Part shown: positions 33,176 to 36,225 of the stretch, piece after piece | Layout of the letters: the number at the start of each line of letters is the position of its first letter | Position numbering within the stretch: the first letter of the stretch is position 1 | Source of the DNA: Halorhabdus amylolytica | Lineage (GTDB): Archaea; Halobacteriota; Halobacteria; Halobacteriales; Haloarculaceae | DNA: 36,225 bases | Reading direction: 5' to 3' | Assembly: GCF_004944975.1 (NCBI RefSeq) | Contig: NZ_SPQG01000004.1 | Coordinates: 21,867-58,091, forward strand | Translations under genes and position numbers: made by a program | The notes under the pieces: generated by a model | The model's input: the letters and a program-made list of their open reading frames with translations, nothing else | Databases searched by the model: none | Told to the model about the DNA's origin: nothing

Positions 33176-33915
33176 CGGTCAGCCACCTCCGCGAGGGCGC
33201 TCTCGGTCCAGACGGTCAGTCGGCCGGCCGTCGCGCCAGGGGCGAGGTCTTCCGCGTTGACCTCGCGTGCGGTCGTCACGTCCGCGCCCGCGAGATTGCG
33301 GGCGGCCGTCGAGGGTTCCTCGCTCGTGACGAACAGGATCGACGTCGGCGTGCGGTACTTCCGGCCCCGGGTCGTTCCCTGGCCGGCCCGCACAGTCCGG
33401 TCGTCGGCCCGTTCGATGTCCGCGTGGACACCGAGGCTCTCGAGCACGTCGACGACGTCCTGGGTTTTGACCAGATCCTCGAAGTCGTCGGAGACAACCA
33501 GCGGCAGGTCGACCTCGTCGTCGAACTCGTGGCCGCGCTCTTCGACCAGTTCGGCGTCTGCCGTCGCGGCGATCGCCGACCGGGTCGCGAGCTTGCGCTC
33601 CTTGTCGTTGAGGTCGGGCGCGGGATCCTTCTCGGCCTTCGGCGGGTGTGCCTGTCGACCACCGACGGTCTGGGGCACGCGTCGTGCCTGCCCGTCTTGC
33701 TGGGGGACGTGGGCCTGCCCGCGGCCACTCCCCATCGACTCGGCGGGCGTCCGCAGCCCCGCGTACTCGTCGGCTCCGTACTTCTGTTTGCGGTTTGCCT
33801 GGGCGGCGAGCACTGCCGTCTTGATGAGGTCGGGCCGGTAGGGCGTCTCGAAGACGTCCGGGAGCTCGACCTCGCCGTCGGCGTCGCCGTCCAGGTCGTG
33901 TAGTGTTGCCTGCAT
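33172..33915 (-). CDS. rplD: Ribosomal protein L4 (uL4)
   Basis: The 247-residue protein has the tunnel loop (GSGRGQAHVPQQDGQARRVP, then TVGGRQAHPPK) and the globular region (NDKERKLATRSAIAATADAE). The C-terminal half has LVVSDDFEDLVKTQDVVDVL. It starts 5 bases after L3 and overlaps L23 by four bases. Confidence 0.97.
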   Translation of the reverse strand: MQATLHDLDGDADGEVELPDVFETPYRPDLIKTAVLAAQANRKQKYGADEYAGLRTPAESMGSGRGQAHVPQQDGQARRVPQTVGGRQAHPPKAEKDPAPDLNDKERKLATRSAIAATADAELVEERGHEFDDEVDLPLVVSDDFEDLVKTQDVVDVLESLGVHADIERADDRTVRAGQGTTRGRKYRTPTSILFVTSEEPSTAARNLAGADVTTAREVNAEDLAPGATAGRLTVWTESALAEVADR

Positions 33916-33920
33916 TCATC

Positions 33921-34931
33921 TCACCCCTGGTTGGACTCCGTCGAAACGTACCGCACCTCGGGGTCGAGACGCGGCTGGTCGGTCGGCCGGACGGCCGGGC
34001 GCAGGCGAACCAGACGCTCCTCGGGCCCGGGAACCGAGCCCTTCACCAGCGCGTACTCCCCCTCGACCTCGCCGTAATTGACGAAGCCACCGTCGGGGGT
34101 GATCTCGTCGTCGCCGAGGTCGATGAGGCGCTTGTTGAGTTCGGTTCGCTGGTGGTAGCCGGTCTGTCCCTGCTGGGGCACCGTCGAGCGAACCCGCGAG
34201 GGGTTCCACGGGCCCAGGTTGCCGATCCGGCGTCGCCAGCCCTGGCGGGCGTGTTTGCCCTTTCGCTTTTGGACGCCCCAGCGCTTGACGGGGCCCTGGG
34301 TGCCCTTGCCCTTGGTGACGCCCGCCACGTCGGCATACTCGCCGGCGCGGAAGACATCGGTCATGGCGTACTCGCCAGCCTCAAGCAGTTCGAGGCCGTG
34401 ATCGAGTCGATCGGCCAGCGAACCACCGCCGACGCGAGTCTCCATGACGTCCGGTTCGTTCTTGGGAACGCTCGGGAGTTCGCCCGGGACCGTGTGCGTG
34501 ATGAGGCGCACGTCCCCGAGACGACCGTCCTCCAGTGCGTCCCTGATCTGTTCCTCTGTAGCGTCGCGGTCCTGGCCCTCCGGGAGGTCGATGGCCCGAT
34601 CGAGATCCGGGTGGAACTCGTCGGTCCAGACCTCCGTGAGGGGGCGCAGGCCGTACGGCGTGTCTTCGTAGGCTCGCAGAGCCACCGCCCGCATCGGCGG
34701 CGTCTCGACGACAGTGACGGGCACGGTCTCCTCCATACCCTCCCGCGGGGAGTCGGGCTCGTCGTTGATGACGACGACGTGGCTCATGCCGGCCTTGTAG
34801 CCGGCAAAGCCCTGTACGCCCGGCTGGCCCGCGTCGTCGGGCCAGGTGTTGAACCGCGGCGTCTCACTGGTCGCGCGCTTGCGCGGACTGTAGGCCAGCG
34901 AGCCTTTGCGTGGTCTGCTTGGTTGTGGCAT
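33921..34931 (-). CDS. rplC: Ribosomal protein L3 (uL3)
   Basis: The 336-residue protein starts MPQPSRPRKGSLAYSPRKRA. It has the peptidyl-transferase arm GVTKGKGTQGPVKRWGVQKR and WNPSRVRSTVPQQGQTGYHQ. It assembles early. It begins 7 bases after the SPOUT methyltransferase and 5 bases before L4, so both are probably one transcript. Confidence 0.97.
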   Translation of the reverse strand: MPQPSRPRKGSLAYSPRKRATSETPRFNTWPDDAGQPGVQGFAGYKAGMSHVVVINDEPDSPREGMEETVPVTVVETPPMRAVALRAYEDTPYGLRPLTEVWTDEFHPDLDRAIDLPEGQDRDATEEQIRDALEDGRLGDVRLITHTVPGELPSVPKNEPDVMETRVGGGSLADRLDHGLELLEAGEYAMTDVFRAGEYADVAGVTKGKGTQGPVKRWGVQKRKGKHARQGWRRRIGNLGPWNPSRVRSTVPQQGQTGYHQRTELNKRLIDLGDDEITPDGGFVNYGEVEGEYALVKGSVPGPEERLVRLRPAVRPTDQPRLDPEVRYVSTESNQG

Positions 34932-34938
34932 CGGATTC

Positions 34939-35853
34939 TCACTCCGTGAGTGTCAGGGGGCCGAGGGTGGCGAACATCGCTTCCTCCGTTCGCACGACCT
35001 CGCTTCCCTGGTTGGGAACCGTGTTCAGCCAGAGGTCGAACCGGGTTCCGTCCGGTCCTGATCCGGTGACCGCGTCTTCTGCGTCGACGTCGTCCTCCGT
35101 GTCGTCGGTAGTCGCCAGCTCCGCCACGGTGGCCGAGCCAACGGACTCCGTATCGACGCCGAGGATAGCCGGCAAACCGCGCTCGGGCGCCCCGAAGACG
35201 ACTGTCATGTCGCCACCGGCCCCATCGACGGTCCCGATCAACTGTTCCAGCCGCCCGGATGTGAGCGGCTGGCCGTGACGGGACGCGGCGATGGTGACGC
35301 CGGCAGTGGAGCGTTCGAGCGCCGTATCGAGGTCCGTGCGATCCACGTCGAATCCTGGTGGGGATTCGTCAGTGAGTTTCGCGCGGACCGGTCGTCTCGA
35401 AGAGACCCTGACGGTGACACGCTCTCTCTCCCGAACGTTCCGGTCGTCCGGAACGGGCAGAGAGATCGGGTGTTGCAGGCCGCAATTGACCCGGACGCGC
35501 CCATCAGGTCCGACCTCGGTCACGATTCCCTGTCTCAACGACCCCGAATCGTCCGATCCGGAGCCGGTCCGTGTCGCGACGCGGAGCGGCGGCAGGACGC
35601 CGACACACTCCAGTTCGTCCCGCCTGTCCCATACCGCCTTTCGGAGGTAGGGGGGTGTGGCGGCGTACCGCAGCACGGTTTCGACGAACCCGTCGCCCCA
35701 TCTCCCCGCCCCGTCTGGGTCGGGGAAGACGGTCAAGCGGTCGACCCCGAAGACAGTGGCCGCACGGGCCACGTAGCCGATCTTCCGGGTCGCCTCGCGT
35801 TTGTCCTCCGCCTCGCGGCAGAGTGACGACGGCACGAGTGCGTTGAGCGTCAT
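34939..35853 (-). CDS. SPOUT-type RNA methyltransferase (putative uridine-N3 class)
   Basis: The 304-residue protein belongs to the SPOUT family with a trefoil-knot C-terminus (MTVVFGAPERGLPAILG). Its N-terminal half reads LVPSSLCREAEDKREATRKI, then YVARAATVFGVDRLTVFPD. A beta-rich OB-like insert lies between. In haloarchaea such genes lie directly before L3 and are often labelled putative RNA uridine N3-methyltransferase. The target here is not shown, though the place implies rRNA. I chose ATG 35853 (MTLNALVP) over GTG 35874 because the conserved start begins there. It is the first gene of the S10/spc run. Confidence 0.8.
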   Translation of the reverse strand: MTLNALVPSSLCREAEDKREATRKIGYVARAATVFGVDRLTVFPDPDGAGRWGDGFVETVLRYAATPPYLRKAVWDRRDELECVGVLPPLRVATRTGSGSDDSGSLRQGIVTEVGPDGRVRVNCGLQHPISLPVPDDRNVRERERVTVRVSSRRPVRAKLTDESPPGFDVDRTDLDTALERSTAGVTIAASRHGQPLTSGRLEQLIGTVDGAGGDMTVVFGAPERGLPAILGVDTESVGSATVAELATTDDTEDDVDAEDAVTGSGPDGTRFDLWLNTVPNQGSEVVRTEEAMFATLGPLTLTE

Positions 35854-35909
35854 GCCGTGACGCTTCCAGGCCACGCCACTAGACTGTGCCGATTACTCCC
35901 GGGCCGAGT

Positions 35910-35920
35910 CCTAAAAGGAT
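35910..35920 (-). promoter_or_regulatory. TATA-like element before the ribosomal gene run
   Basis: The minus strand reads ATCCTTTTAGG, about 62 bases before ATG 35853, implying a leader of about 35 bases. A closer GTAATCGG near 35893 is a weaker alternative. Confidence 0.35.
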
Positions 35921-36018
35921 GCCGCTTTGACCCGGTCGTGAGACGCTCTCTCAGGGGATTGCGGTGCATGGGTGTGGGTGGCGAGAGTCATTCGCGTTCG
36001 GGCGTCCGATTCGGAAGC

Positions 36019-36027
36019 CTTATATTT
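36019..36027 (+). promoter_or_regulatory. TATA element of tRNA-Gly
   Basis: CTTATATTT lies about 34 bases upstream of the mature tRNA 5' end, which leaves a short leader for RNase P to remove. It is within the 203-base gap to the SPOUT gene, which otherwise holds only the ribosomal promoter. Confidence 0.5.
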
Positions 36028-36056
36028 CTCTCACGCCCGATTTTGAGATGCACCGT

Positions 36057-36127
36057 GCGACGGTGGTGTAGTGGTATCACAGGACCCTGCCACGGTCCTA
36101 ACCCGAGTTCAAATCTCGGCCGTCGCA
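36057..36127 (+). tRNA. tRNA-Gly (GCC)
   Basis: The 71-base fold is complete. Acceptor GCGACGG pairs with CCGTCGC at all seven positions. The D-loop is GTAGTGG-like. The anticodon stem GGACC/GGTCC encloses CTGCCAC (anticodon GCC), and the T-arm is CCGAG-TTCAAAT-CTCGG. The discriminator is A followed by CC, so CCA is not fully encoded. Confidence 0.95.
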
Positions 36128-36150
36128 CCTTCTTCAACTCAAATTCACGA

Positions 36151-36172
36151 GCGACGCGTTTCATCGCGTCGC
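36151..36172. repeat. 8-bp inverted repeat after tRNA-Gly
   Basis: GCGACGCG at 36151-36158 pairs perfectly with CGCGTCGC at 36165-36172 around a 6-base loop. It lies 24 bases after the tRNA and may be a terminator stem, although no T-run follows directly. Confidence 0.35.
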
Positions 36173-36225
36173 GATTCCTGATGTTGTGTAGTGCGTAATA
36201 GAGATTTGAACTACGCGAGTCGCAG

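Noticed and set aside
36201-36225. A second tRNA running off the right edge on the minus strand
   Set aside because: The T-loop-like TTCAAAT is not flanked by pairing stems (T51-C63 and C49-A65 fail), so it is not a tRNA 3' end.
1-36225. CRISPR arrays, riboswitches, rRNA genes or complete insertion sequences
   Set aside because: I found no regularly spaced repeats, no rRNA sequence, no transposase with terminal repeats and no known riboswitch fold.

Overview
The window is chromosomal DNA of a halophilic archaeon (class Halobacteria). The predicted proteins are strongly acidic. The genes are GC-rich and many start as leaderless transcripts about 27-30 bases after an A/T-rich TATA element. Ribosomal proteins of archaeal/eukaryal type (L32e, L19e, S4e) sit in an archaeal S10/spc-type cluster together with the RNase P protein Rnp1. 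L32e, S14 and S4e look like those of the Haloarcula group, but I cannot fix the genus.

Layout. (1) About 1-4481: an integrated genetic element or its remnant lying against the 3' end of tRNA-Pro(GGG). It has an HUH rolling-circle replication initiator, a block of five tiny genes overlapping by 4-8 bases (two are paralogous HNH-like proteins), and an A/T-rich gene broken by one stop codon. No integrase is visible, so the left border is probably outside the window. (2) 4482-7876, minus strand: tRNA-Pro, cbf5/truB, cmk, a DUF106 (YidC/Oxa1 superfamily) membrane protein and adk. (3) 8070-11132: a small STAS-like protein and a haem section with hemE, a CsaA-like tRNA-binding protein and hemH. (4) 11199-11354: a decayed PIN-domain gene. 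(5) 11497-20841: two complete Trk potassium modules arranged head to head. The left one is an Lrp-type regulator fused to an RCK_C (TrkA-C) domain, then trkA and trkH. The right one is usp, an amino-acid permease fused to two Usp domains, trkA, trkH and a 67-residue membrane protein. (6) 21056-35853, minus strand: one long run of 24 genes from a SPOUT methyltransferase through L3, L4, L23, L2, S19, L22, S3, L29, Rnp1, S17, L14, L24, S4e, L5, S14, S8, L6, L32e, L19e, L18, S5, L30 and L15 to secY. (7) tRNA-Gly(GCC) at 36057-36127.

How the genes work together. The right half makes ribosomes and the translocon, and cbf5, cmk, adk and the DUF106 protein serve rRNA modification, nucleotide supply and membrane insertion. 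The Trk/APC/Usp block handles potassium and amino-acid transport, with ligand-sensing RCK_C and Usp domains in the regulator, the gating subunits and the permease.

The most unusual observations are these: three micro-ORFs of 19-25 codons joined to the next gene by ATGA overlaps, two of them exactly filling the gap between two genes; an L32e with a duplicated helix-hairpin-helix module; a ferrochelatase whose only four cysteines fit an iron-sulfur site; an Lrp-RCK_C regulator facing two Trk systems; and the tRNA-Pro-linked replicon with its HNH-like pair and a palindrome over its likely promoter. All assignments come from reading the sequence; no database search was run.
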